Assembly: GCA_041749535.1 (NCBI GenBank)
Contig: JBGTBE010000042.1
Coordinates: 62,001-126,000 of the forward strand
DNA length: 64,000 nucleotides
Direction: 5' to 3'
Origin: JBBQZU01 sp041749535
Lineage (GTDB): Bacteria > Bacteroidota > Bacteroidia > Flavobacteriales_D > Cryomorphaceae
Part shown: piece by piece, positions 25,033 through 32,507 of the stretch
Layout of the letters: every line of letters begins with the position of its first letter
Position numbering within the stretch: the first letter of the stretch is position 1
The notes under the pieces: model-generated
Told to the model about the DNA's origin: nothing
Seen by the model: only the letters and a program-made list of their open reading frames with translations
The model's database searches: none
Translations under genes and position numbers: made by a program

Positions 25033-25703
25033 TGATCTATTGTTCTAAATATTAATTGCTTGTAAAACTCACCTCCCACAACTTGATCGTGACCAATGTC
25101 GCTTAGTGAAGGCAAATGCTGTGCGAAGTATATCTGGTCCAGGTGAGATGAAAAAAGCAAGGAAGACAGAGAATGTGCATAAGGATAGTTCGGAGAAAAA
25201 TCTTCGATGAGTGAAGCCACCCGATTACATAAAGACTTGAACTGAACGAAAAGACCTTCTTTATTGTCCATATCTACTTCTTTGGTTAGATATGCCTTCG
25301 AAGATTCTGAAATAATCACCCTCTCGAGCTTTTGTAAGTCAAAAGGAGGGTTGTTCATTTCCCGCAAGTGCCCGGTTATTATTTCTATGGCCCTATTGAG
25401 GCGCAGCTCGGCAGAAGGTAGATTTGCAGTGCCAAACACCAGGCTGTATTCCATCCATCCCCAATACCAGGATGTGTAGTAGAGCAAAAGCTTGTGCTTA
25501 TTCTCAAAATATCGATACAGGGCACTTTCTGTGGTACCAATTTCTGTGGCCAACTTTTTGAAGGTAAATCGCTCCAGTCCAAGGGAATCTATCAAGGGCA
25601 ATGCGTTCAATAGCAATATCTTTCCCAATTCTGAAGTTGATGGATCCTTGAGGTATACCTTCTCGCTTACGGCAATTCTTACGTTTGTGAGTTGTGTAGG
25701 CAT
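25017..25703 (-). CDS. TetR family transcriptional regulator
   Basis: A 228-residue regulator. Residues about 25-72 form the TetR helix-turn-helix (LIDSLGLERFTFKKLATEIGTTESALYRYFENKHKLL). The C-terminal ligand-binding half is helical with no clear class marker. It is the first gene of the efflux operon and overlaps the ABC gene by 16 bases. A perfect palindrome overlapping its own -7 promoter box (25713-25737) points to autorepression relieved by a ligand that is probably the exported substrate. Confidence 0.87.
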   Translation of the reverse strand: MPTQLTNVRIAVSEKVYLKDPSTSELGKILLLNALPLIDSLGLERFTFKKLATEIGTTESALYRYFENKHKLLLYYTSWYWGWMEYSLVFGTANLPSAELRLNRAIEIITGHLREMNNPPFDLQKLERVIISESSKAYLTKEVDMDNKEGLFVQFKSLCNRVASLIEDFSPNYPYAHSLSSLLFSSHLDQIYFAQHLPSLSDIGHDQVVGGEFYKQLIFRTIDQWPAK

Positions 25704-25712
25704 TATACTTAA

Positions 25713-25733
25713 TTTGCGTGTAAAACACGCAAA
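25713..25733. promoter_or_regulatory. Palindromic operator, probable TetR binding site
   Basis: Arms TTTGCGTGT (25713-25721) and ACACGCAAA (25725-25733) are exact inverse complements around a 3-base AAA spacer. It lies 10 bases upstream of the TetR ATG and overlaps the -7 box of the minus-strand promoter, a layout that would block transcription when bound. Confidence 0.75.
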
Positions 25734-25737
25734 TATA
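25730..25737 (-). promoter_or_regulatory. -7 box of the TetR-efflux operon promoter
   Basis: Read on the minus strand, TATATTTG at 25737-25730 fits the Bacteroidota consensus. It shares four bases with the right arm of the palindrome at 25725-25733, and transcription would start inside that palindrome. Confidence 0.6.
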
Positions 25738-25832
25738 TAGTATTGTTTACTATTGGCGATAATTAATCTTCAATTCCTTTAACCCACGTCATCAAACCCT
25801 CTCCGAATTCAGAGCCATTAATTAGTATAGCG

Positions 25833-25840
25833 TATTTTTG
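25833..25840 (+). promoter_or_regulatory. -7 box of the copper ATPase gene, leaderless
   Basis: TATTTTTG matches TAnnTTTG and ends five bases before the ATG at 25845, so the transcript would begin at or very near the start codon. I see no good TTTG at -33. Confidence 0.55.
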
Positions 25841-25844
25841 CACC

Positions 25845-27941
25845 ATGGCACACAACGAAATCCTGCTGAAGGTAGACGGCATGACCTGCAACAACTGTGC
25901 GGAGGGCATCACAAAATCACTTCGCTCAAAAGGATTTGCTGATGCTGATACGGATTTTATGGAGGGCGAAGTATCGTTCACGCTTGTAGATGGTAAATCT
26001 GCACAACTTGCTATAGATCAAATTGAAGATCTGGGATATTCTGTACGCGGCGCACACTCTGATGAAATTAAAGCGGCAAGCACCATAGAAAAAAAGTTTC
26101 TTTTTGCCTTAGTCTTCACTGTGCCCCTTTTCATGCACATGTTCGCCCCAGATCATTGGTGGATCAACGACCCAATCGTTCAGCTTCTGCTTTGTGTTCC
26201 TGTTTACATCTTGGGATTCACCCACTTCGGAAAATCAGCCTGGGGTTCTATCAAGGCCAGGTATACCAACATGGATGTACTTATTTTCATCGGTACTACT
26301 GCTGCATTTGTGTACAGTTTGGCCGGTACAATATTGTTTTGGGGCACTGATACCGTGCACAGCTATTTATATTTTGAAACCACTGCAACCATCATTACCC
26401 TTGTGTTGCTAGGCAACGTAATGGAGCATCGCAGCATTCAGCAAACATCGCACAGCCTGGGCGAGTTGAGCCGATTGGAGCCCTTGGTTGCAAGGATTGT
26501 GCTGCGGGTCGCAGGCATGGAAAAACTGTTTCTTACCACCCCCAATGTGGTGAAAGAAGGTGATCTACTTCAGGTGAACGAAGGGGACCGATTTCCAACA
26601 GATGGGAAAGTAATTGAGGGAACAGCACTTGTAGATGAATCGGCTATATCTGGAGAGAGTGCTCCGGTTCAAAAAGAGCTGAATAGTATTGTCTTTTCCG
26701 GAACGGTGATCATCTCGGGAAATGTACGGGTAAGGGCAACAGCTGAAGCAAAAGACTCAACCCTGAAGAAAATTACCGAACTCGTAAAAAAGGCGCGAAA
26801 GGAGCAACCCGATATTCAAAAACTGGGCGACAAAGTGAGCGCGGTATTCGTGCCCTCTGTGCTGATTGTTTCTGTATTGACATTTACAATTTCTTATTTT
26901 GCTTTTGACGTAAGCCTCACCGAATCGCTGATGAATGCCATTGCGGTGCTCGTAATATCATGTCCATGCGCCATGGGACTGGCCACTCCAACTGCTGTGG
27001 TAGTAGGAGTCGGGAGGGCTGCCAAACAGGGTATATTGATAAAGGGTGGTGACACCATTGAGAGATTTGTAAAAGCTGACATCATCATTTTTGACAAAAC
27101 CGGAACGCTCACTACCGGTGCTTTTAGTCCTCAAATCATTAAAAACAACATCGGCGGGCGGGCCATTTCACTTATCAAATCTCTTGAGTCAGGATCTTCC
27201 CATCCCATCGCCAAATCACTTGTGGCACATTGGACAGATACTGTGGGCGAAACACTCACTTCGGTGACCGAATCCAAGGGCAAAGGAATGAGCGGAATTG
27301 CGGAAAATGGAGATGTGATAGCCTTCGGAAAAGCGGCTCCAGGAAATGATGCAGATCTTGCCCTTACCATCAATGGAAAGGAAGAAGCATGGCTCTCCAT
27401 TGCCGACAGGATAAAACCCGGTGCCAGGGAAATGATTCACTTCTTTCAGAAAGAGGGTTTGCGCGTAATTCTTCTCTCTGGCGACAAAGCAGAAAAAGTG
27501 GAAGAAGTTGCCCGGCAGCTTGGCATCACAGAATGGTATGGAGATGTGAATCCTGAAGGAAAACTGTATAAGCTAGAACAGTTCTCAGCTAATAATCGAG
27601 TTGCAATGGTGGGCGATGGTGTAAATGATGGGCCAGCGCTCTCAAGAGCACATGTAGGTATTGCGCCGGGTGGTGCTTCATCCCTGGCTTTTGATTCAGC
27701 AAGAATTGTAATCATGAACTCCAATGAAATGGATAGCCTTACAATGGCTTTTAAAACTGCGAAACATACCTACCTCACCATACGTCAAAATCTATTTTGG
27801 GCCTTTGCGTACAATGTAGTAGCAATACCCATAGCTGCATTTGGATTCTTAAACCCAATGATTGCAGCGCTTGCGATGGCTTTCAGTGATGTGGTGGTAA
27901 TAGGAAACTCTCTCAGGCTGAAGAAAAAGAAGCTTGGGTAG
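25845..27941 (+). CDS. Copper-transporting P1B-type ATPase
   Basis: A 698-residue heavy-metal ATPase that exports copper (probably Cu+) across the inner membrane. One N-terminal heavy-metal-associated domain carries G12-M-T-C-N-N-C18. The translocation helix has the CPC motif (ISCPCAMGLATP), the phosphorylation site is DKTGTLT, and the hinge is GDGVNDGPAL; the SHPIAK motif for nucleotide binding is also present. All catalytic elements are intact. It is monocistronic, divergent from the efflux operon. It resembles CopA rather than CcoI, which is encoded separately near 36 kb. Confidence 0.92.
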   Translation: MAHNEILLKVDGMTCNNCAEGITKSLRSKGFADADTDFMEGEVSFTLVDGKSAQLAIDQIEDLGYSVRGAHSDEIKAASTIEKKFLFALVFTVPLFMHMFAPDHWWINDPIVQLLLCVPVYILGFTHFGKSAWGSIKARYTNMDVLIFIGTTAAFVYSLAGTILFWGTDTVHSYLYFETTATIITLVLLGNVMEHRSIQQTSHSLGELSRLEPLVARIVLRVAGMEKLFLTTPNVVKEGDLLQVNEGDRFPTDGKVIEGTALVDESAISGESAPVQKELNSIVFSGTVIISGNVRVRATAEAKDSTLKKITELVKKARKEQPDIQKLGDKVSAVFVPSVLIVSVLTFTISYFAFDVSLTESLMNAIAVLVISCPCAMGLATPTAVVVGVGRAAKQGILIKGGDTIERFVKADIIIFDKTGTLTTGAFSPQIIKNNIGGRAISLIKSLESGSSHPIAKSLVAHWTDTVGETLTSVTESKGKGMSGIAENGDVIAFGKAAPGNDADLALTINGKEEAWLSIADRIKPGAREMIHFFQKEGLRVILLSGDKAEKVEEVARQLGITEWYGDVNPEGKLYKLEQFSANNRVAMVGDGVNDGPALSRAHVGIAPGGASSLAFDSARIVIMNSNEMDSLTMAFKTAKHTYLTIRQNLFWAFAYNVVAIPIAAFGFLNPMIAALAMAFSDVVVIGNSLRLKKKKLG

Positions 27942-27959
27942 TCTTAAATTTGGAGATTT

Positions 27960-28334
27960 TCAGTTTAAAAATGCAGTGGTTAGTACACCATCAATTGCAA
28001 GCATTCTGGCAATATTCTCAGCATTCTTAACAAGTTTTTCATGGCATTCAGGCAGGTTGCCGTTGATGGATTCAAACTCTCTGAGTTTTTTCTGAACCAG
28101 TTTGCCCGGATGGCTCACTATTTCTATACTGAAAAAGCAAGCAGATTTCATACATTCATCGCAGGACTGAATATGTTGAATGAGCCTCTTTCTCAACGTT
28201 TGCTTTTCCGCTTTTCCGAAATATACAGGATTGTAATTACAATCGAAGAGGGTATACACTCCAAAATCTTCAGGCGCTATACTCTTGGCATTCTCCATAT
28301 CCAAAAAGTACATTTGTGTAGGCCTGGAAGTCAT
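27960..28334 (-). CDS. GIY-YIG nuclease-fold protein
   Basis: A small protein of about 124 residues from the preferred ATG at 28334 (a longer frame starts at 28397). The GIY-YIG core reads GVYTLFDCNYNPVYFGKA, then LRKRLIQHIQS, which carries the conserved Arg. The expected catalytic Glu may be in REFESI near residue 90 but the match is loose. It holds four Cys, two in CDEC. Stand-alone GIY-YIG proteins of this size cleave or repair DNA or have no known role. The neighbouring copper ATPase is convergent with 18 bases between stops. Confidence 0.6.
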   Translation of the reverse strand: MTSRPTQMYFLDMENAKSIAPEDFGVYTLFDCNYNPVYFGKAEKQTLRKRLIQHIQSCDECMKSACFFSIEIVSHPGKLVQKKLREFESINGNLPECHEKLVKNAENIARMLAIDGVLTTAFLN

Positions 28335-28546
28335 AATTGTCTGTTTGCGTTTTCTAGACGAAGGTAGTATGCAAGGGTTGCCAACCTTGTGAAGCAAACT
28401 TCAATTAAATGCTATCAAATTGTTACTGGTCTAAAGCACCGGGAAGATTATAAAGTAAAGGATCAAATAAAAGTTTGCACTGCTTTTCACGAAGGTGCCC
28501 GTCTCAGAAGTGATGGTGATTTATTTGAAATTAAAAAAGGGTATTC

Positions 28547-29248
28547 TCAAGGAATACATTGTTGCTCCGCAGCAACTACATGGCCTATTTCAGGGCTGAG
28601 AAATGGTATGCCAAGGCCAAGACCGCGGATGATGAATAAGATGGCTATTATCGTCGCCAAAACAGGGGCAAGACTTTTGAGTTTGTATCTCCATTTTGCA
28701 CCCAGGGCACTTCCCGAAAGGGCTACCAAAAGCAGTGCAGGAGCTGTGCCGAGACCAAACAAAGCCATGAACAATGCTCCGGCTATAGGTTCGTAGCTAA
28801 CCAAGGCACCAGCAAGTGCAAGGTACACAAGACCACAGGGCAACAAGCCATTAAAGAATCCCAGACCCAAGAGCGCCGTAGCGCGTTGACTTTTAAGGAA
28901 TCGGGCCATAAATCCGAGTACGTTGCTTTGCATGGCTGCCACTTTATTGCCGAGCTTGCTGAGGATCGAGAACTTTGGCAACCATATAAAGGCCAGCATG
29001 AATAAACCTGCGAAAATTGAGAGTCCTTGTTGAAAACCTGTAGTGCTAAGTCCGTAACCGAGTGTGCCGAACAAAAACCCAAGAATAGCATAGGCTCCAA
29101 TGCGGCCTGCATGGTACAAGGAGTAGGCACCAATCTTATGAAGCGCATTGCCTTCACCTACTGGGACTGCAAGGGCAATGGGTCCACACATACCCACACA
29201 ATGCATGCTACCGGCAATACCAAGGCCGAGTGCGGGGAGAATCATCAT
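28547..29248 (-). CDS. TauE/SafE-like (DsbD_2) membrane protein of cbb3 locus
   Basis: A 233-residue protein with about six membrane helices and the motifs GSMHCVGMCGPIALA (14-28) and FFNGLLPCGLVY (near 130), the paired Cys signatures of the DsbD_2 / UreH-like family. Such proteins sit at the end of cbb3 oxidase operons and may pass copper or electrons during oxidase maturation; this role is inferred from position. Its ATG overlaps the ccoH/fixH stop by four bases, and it is the last gene of the operon. About 150 bases of noncoding sequence follow. Confidence 0.8.
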   Translation of the reverse strand: MMILPALGLGIAGSMHCVGMCGPIALAVPVGEGNALHKIGAYSLYHAGRIGAYAILGFLFGTLGYGLSTTGFQQGLSIFAGLFMLAFIWLPKFSILSKLGNKVAAMQSNVLGFMARFLKSQRATALLGLGFFNGLLPCGLVYLALAGALVSYEPIAGALFMALFGLGTAPALLLVALSGSALGAKWRYKLKSLAPVLATIIAILFIIRGLGLGIPFLSPEIGHVVAAEQQCIP

Positions 29249-29682
29249 AGCACAATCTCCTTTTCAGTGTAGTAATCTTCACCATCCATGGAGAACCTCA
29301 CTCCTACTTTATAGCGGCCATGCTCACCACGAGGGGCGATTGCCATGCTCTCACTTGCATCCAATTTAAGTTCGTGCAATTCGTCAAGGTCTGCATTGTC
29401 AGGCTTGTATAGCGTCACTTCCCCAACAACAGCATATATATCAGAGAGGCCTGAAAACTCGATATAGACGACTTTATCAGCAGTTCTTATATCAACACTG
29501 AAGGAGGCTGCCTGCATATTGTGCCAGGCATCTTTCTTACCTTGAAAAGCAAGTTCCTTGGTATAGTATTCATCTGTAACCAGCTCATGGTCCATTTGCA
29601 TGCTGAAATAAAGCATGCTCAGCATGAAGATCATGAAGGCTACGTAAACAATGGCGATTTTATGTCCGAAGTGGAGTTTCAT
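29245..29682 (-). CDS. FixH/CcoH family oxidase assembly protein
   Basis: A protein of about 145 residues beginning MKLHFGHKIAIVY, chosen over a longer frame reaching 29865 because this start gives the normal FixH length and a single N-terminal membrane helix (about 8-30). The periplasmic part holds the FixH signature DEYYTKELAFQGKKDA and ends in a beta domain. CcoH is thought to aid CcoP/CcoNO assembly or copper insertion into the cbb3 oxidase. It lies directly after ccoG (10 bases) and overlaps the next gene by four bases. Confidence 0.85.
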   Translation of the reverse strand: MKLHFGHKIAIVYVAFMIFMLSMLYFSMQMDHELVTDEYYTKELAFQGKKDAWHNMQAASFSVDIRTADKVVYIEFSGLSDIYAVVGEVTLYKPDNADLDELHELKLDASESMAIAPRGEHGRYKVGVRFSMDGEDYYTEKEIVL

Positions 29683-29692
29683 TTTCGATGAA

Positions 29693-31108
29693 TTAAAGTG
29701 GACCTGTGATTCGAATTTTGACCTTTTCAAGGAGTTTTCCACCCTCATCGTATACGCCAAGGCTGGTTTGTACTTTCCCCAGCTTAAAGCGCTCTGATGC
29801 CGCCGAAAGAAAAAATGCCCCTTCAGCCACAGCTTGTTTTGAGAGAGCAGGTTGTTTCCCCACAAGGTTTATCCTGTACCCTTCTTCCAAGGGCACAAGT
29901 GAGATTTTCATATCGCGGTTCGATTTATTAATGATCTTATAGTTGTACAGATTGCTAATGGTCCCATCATCGTTCTTCTGATAGAGCATTCCCGGTGTAC
30001 GAAGTATACTCATTTCCACTTCAGTGCGCAAAACGAGAAGTGTACTTACCACACCGATAATCACAGCCAGAACCACTGTATAAGCCTTGGCTCTTGATGT
30101 TAATTTGAATGGCTTTCGTGTTTCTATCTGCTCCTCACTGCTGTATCTTATTAGGCCTAAGGGGAGCCCAACTGCATCCATCATTTCGTCGCAGGCATCG
30201 ATGCATGCAGTACAATTCACGCATTCCAGCTGTGTGCCATTTCGAATATCTATACCGGTGGGGCACACCTGCACACAATGCCCACAGTCTATGCAATCTC
30301 CTTTGCTTGCAGCTGAGCGGTCTTCGCCTTTCTTGATTTTGGCGCGCTCTTCACCCCTTACCCTGTCATAGGCTACCACCACAGAATTTCTGTCCAGCAA
30401 TACGCTTTGTAACCTACCATATGGGCAAACATTGGTACATACTTGTTCACGGAAAAATGCAAACACACCGTAGAAAATCCCGGAAAAAACCAATATGGAA
30501 GCAAGACCTGCTATATGTTGCGAAGGAGGAGAAATGATGATTTCTGTCAAAGCCTCTGTGCCGATAATGTACGCCAAAAAAGTATTTGCAATCAGAAATG
30601 AAACAGTGAAGAAGATGAGGTGTTTCGAAACCCGTTTGAGAATTTTCTCTGTGGTCCACCCCTCTCTTTTAAGCTTCATCTGCTGCTTCCAATCACCATC
30701 GATCCAATATTCAATTTTTCGGAAAACACCTTCCATGAAAATAGTTTGGGGACAAACCCATCCACAAAAAAGCCTGCCATACACTACTGTAAATAGCCCG
30801 ATAAATATGACGAGTGAGATAGCCATAAGGCCGAAAATGAAGAAATCTTGTGGCCAAAATATCTTTCCAAAGATGACGAATTTTCGCTCTATCAAATTGA
30901 ACATCACGAGATGCTCGCCACTGATTCTAATAAATGGAGCGGAGAATAGGAAAACGAGTAAAAAAAGGTTTACCCACTTTCTTGCTTTGGTGTACTTTCC
31001 TTTGGGCTTTTTGGCGAATATCCACTTGCGCTTCCCTGATGCATCAAGGGTTGAGAGTTTATCTCGAAAACCTTCAGGGCTCTCAGGTGTCGTTTGGGGA
31101 GAATTCAT
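29693..31108 (-). CDS. ccoG: Cytochrome c oxidase accessory protein CcoG
   Basis: A 471-residue membrane iron-sulfur protein. Several N-terminal helices carry CGWVCP (115-120); then CTNVCP (224-229) and two ferredoxin clusters follow: C272-C275-C278-C282 and C296-C299-C302-C306. A further helix and an Ig-like C-terminal domain (about 370-471) complete it. CcoG reduces copper for insertion into cbb3 oxidase in studied bacteria. It overlaps ccoP by four bases (ATGA), and the whole cbb3 set is on the same strand. Confidence 0.93.
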   Translation of the reverse strand: MNSPQTTPESPEGFRDKLSTLDASGKRKWIFAKKPKGKYTKARKWVNLFLLVFLFSAPFIRISGEHLVMFNLIERKFVIFGKIFWPQDFFIFGLMAISLVIFIGLFTVVYGRLFCGWVCPQTIFMEGVFRKIEYWIDGDWKQQMKLKREGWTTEKILKRVSKHLIFFTVSFLIANTFLAYIIGTEALTEIIISPPSQHIAGLASILVFSGIFYGVFAFFREQVCTNVCPYGRLQSVLLDRNSVVVAYDRVRGEERAKIKKGEDRSAASKGDCIDCGHCVQVCPTGIDIRNGTQLECVNCTACIDACDEMMDAVGLPLGLIRYSSEEQIETRKPFKLTSRAKAYTVVLAVIIGVVSTLLVLRTEVEMSILRTPGMLYQKNDDGTISNLYNYKIINKSNRDMKISLVPLEEGYRINLVGKQPALSKQAVAEGAFFLSAASERFKLGKVQTSLGVYDEGGKLLEKVKIRITGPL

Positions 31109-32301
31109 TCAGTAATTATGATATCTTCCCTGGGTTGGTCCCCAATCGTGCTGGTGGAATCTGTGGATTGTATCTGCTTTGTAGTGTCAGTCGCGGCAGG
31201 TGAAACTGAATCAGATACTGATTCAGAATATAGCTCACCTTGGGGTTCTTTAGGGTTTGCTGCAGTGTTGCCACGCAATGTCTTAATGTAAGAAGCTACC
31301 TGTGCCATTTCTTTAGGTCTGAGCTGCGATTCCCAGGAAATCATCCCTTTTTGGGGCACCCCGTATTTTATGGTTTTAAACATATCTGTTATTGATCCAC
31401 CGTGCAGCCAATAACTATCTGTAAAATTGGGACCTACACCACCACCGCCATCTGCCGCATGGCAAGCCTGGCAATTTGCTATATAAATCGCTTTTCCAGC
31501 TGTCAGATCTTCGGGACTTTCCAGAAATGTTACGGAACTTTCATCAACCGATTCTCCAAGTATGGCTATATATGCCAATCGGTCTTCTTCAGCCTGCTGC
31601 ACTTCAGCTATATACTCTTCTTGTTGGTTTTCTCCAAAAGGCAGCACGTGGTACCATACCATATACACAATTCCAATAATGATCGTAGTGTAGAACATCC
31701 ATACCCACCATGGAGGTAGGTTGTTGTCCAGCTCTCGAATTCCATCGTATTCATGGTCCAGCAACACTTCGTATTCCCTGTCCAGGGGGACAGCATCTGT
31801 CAAAGCTGCCATGATGGTGCTTTGCGCAGGATCTATTTTTATTTCATCAACTGCTTCTGCAGCAACTTCGGGCAGCAGCATGGCAATGGTTCGCTTGAGA
31901 AGAGTAGTGAGATAGATGAATACGATGAGCAGCAGTATATTGAGCCCCAATAGCATCATGGTGTTCTCATTCCGAAAGATATCCGGGAAAGCCGGTGCAT
32001 CTGCAGCCTGGGCTGAAAGGCTTGTAGAAGCAAGTATAGCACCGAGAATGAGGGCAGCATTGCCGGCCTTGGATGCATCTCTCATTTTGCGGAGCTTTAC
32101 AAAATAGTCGGTATTCTGTGTGAGTCTGCGCAGCAGCGCTGCTATGCTAAGTATGGCGATAAGTTGAACACACGCGACCAGTGCCAGCGCTAAATTTGGC
32201 CCTTCGTAAATTGATGGTTTCACGGGCTCCAGCACAGCGGCAAAAGACGGTGTAGTGAGAAGCACAAGAGCTATCAATGATAGAAATGAATTCCTAATCA
32301 T
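31105..32301 (-). CDS. ccoP: cbb3 cytochrome c oxidase subunit III (CcoP), single heme
   Basis: A 398-residue subunit. It has an N-terminal hydrophobic segment, a helix at about 113-136, the CcoP_N-like stretch YDGIRELDNNLPPWW (185-199), another helix (200-220), and one c-type cytochrome domain with C277-Q-A-C-H281. Only one CxxCH is present, whereas proteobacterial CcoP has two. It brings electrons to CcoNO. The N-terminal 100 residues with an extra signal-like segment (ending SAQA) are unusual. It overlaps both ccoQ and ccoG by four bases. Confidence 0.92.
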   Translation of the reverse strand: MIRNSFLSLIALVLLTTPSFAAVLEPVKPSIYEGPNLALALVACVQLIAILSIAALLRRLTQNTDYFVKLRKMRDASKAGNAALILGAILASTSLSAQAADAPAFPDIFRNENTMMLLGLNILLLIVFIYLTTLLKRTIAMLLPEVAAEAVDEIKIDPAQSTIMAALTDAVPLDREYEVLLDHEYDGIRELDNNLPPWWVWMFYTTIIIGIVYMVWYHVLPFGENQQEEYIAEVQQAEEDRLAYIAILGESVDESSVTFLESPEDLTAGKAIYIANCQACHAADGGGGVGPNFTDSYWLHGGSITDMFKTIKYGVPQKGMISWESQLRPKEMAQVASYIKTLRGNTAANPKEPQGELYSESVSDSVSPAATDTTKQIQSTDSTSTIGDQPREDIIITE

Positions 32302-32501
32302 GGCATTGGGTTTTGTGAAGTGGAGGCAGTAGATTCATCATCGAGGGGCAGCGCACCAACTGTTTCTATATAAGGTTTGCTCAATCGCGTCACATACACG
32401 AGCAGCCCTATGAAAAATCCGAAAAATATAACAAGCGATATCAGCGGAAAAATCTCTATTCCGACAATGGTATCCATATTGTGTTTAATGAATTTTAGCA
32501 T
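32298..32501 (-). CDS. ccoQ: cbb3 oxidase subunit IV (CcoQ)
   Basis: A 67-residue single-helix protein (about residues 16-38) followed by RLSKPYIE and an acidic tail ending ASTSQNPMP, the standard CcoQ pattern. It is thought to stabilise the oxidase complex. It is encoded 6 bases after ccoNO and overlaps ccoP by four bases. Confidence 0.88.
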   Translation of the reverse strand: MLKFIKHNMDTIVGIEIFPLISLVIFFGFFIGLLVYVTRLSKPYIETVGALPLDDESTASTSQNPMP

Positions 32502-32507
32502 GGCTTT

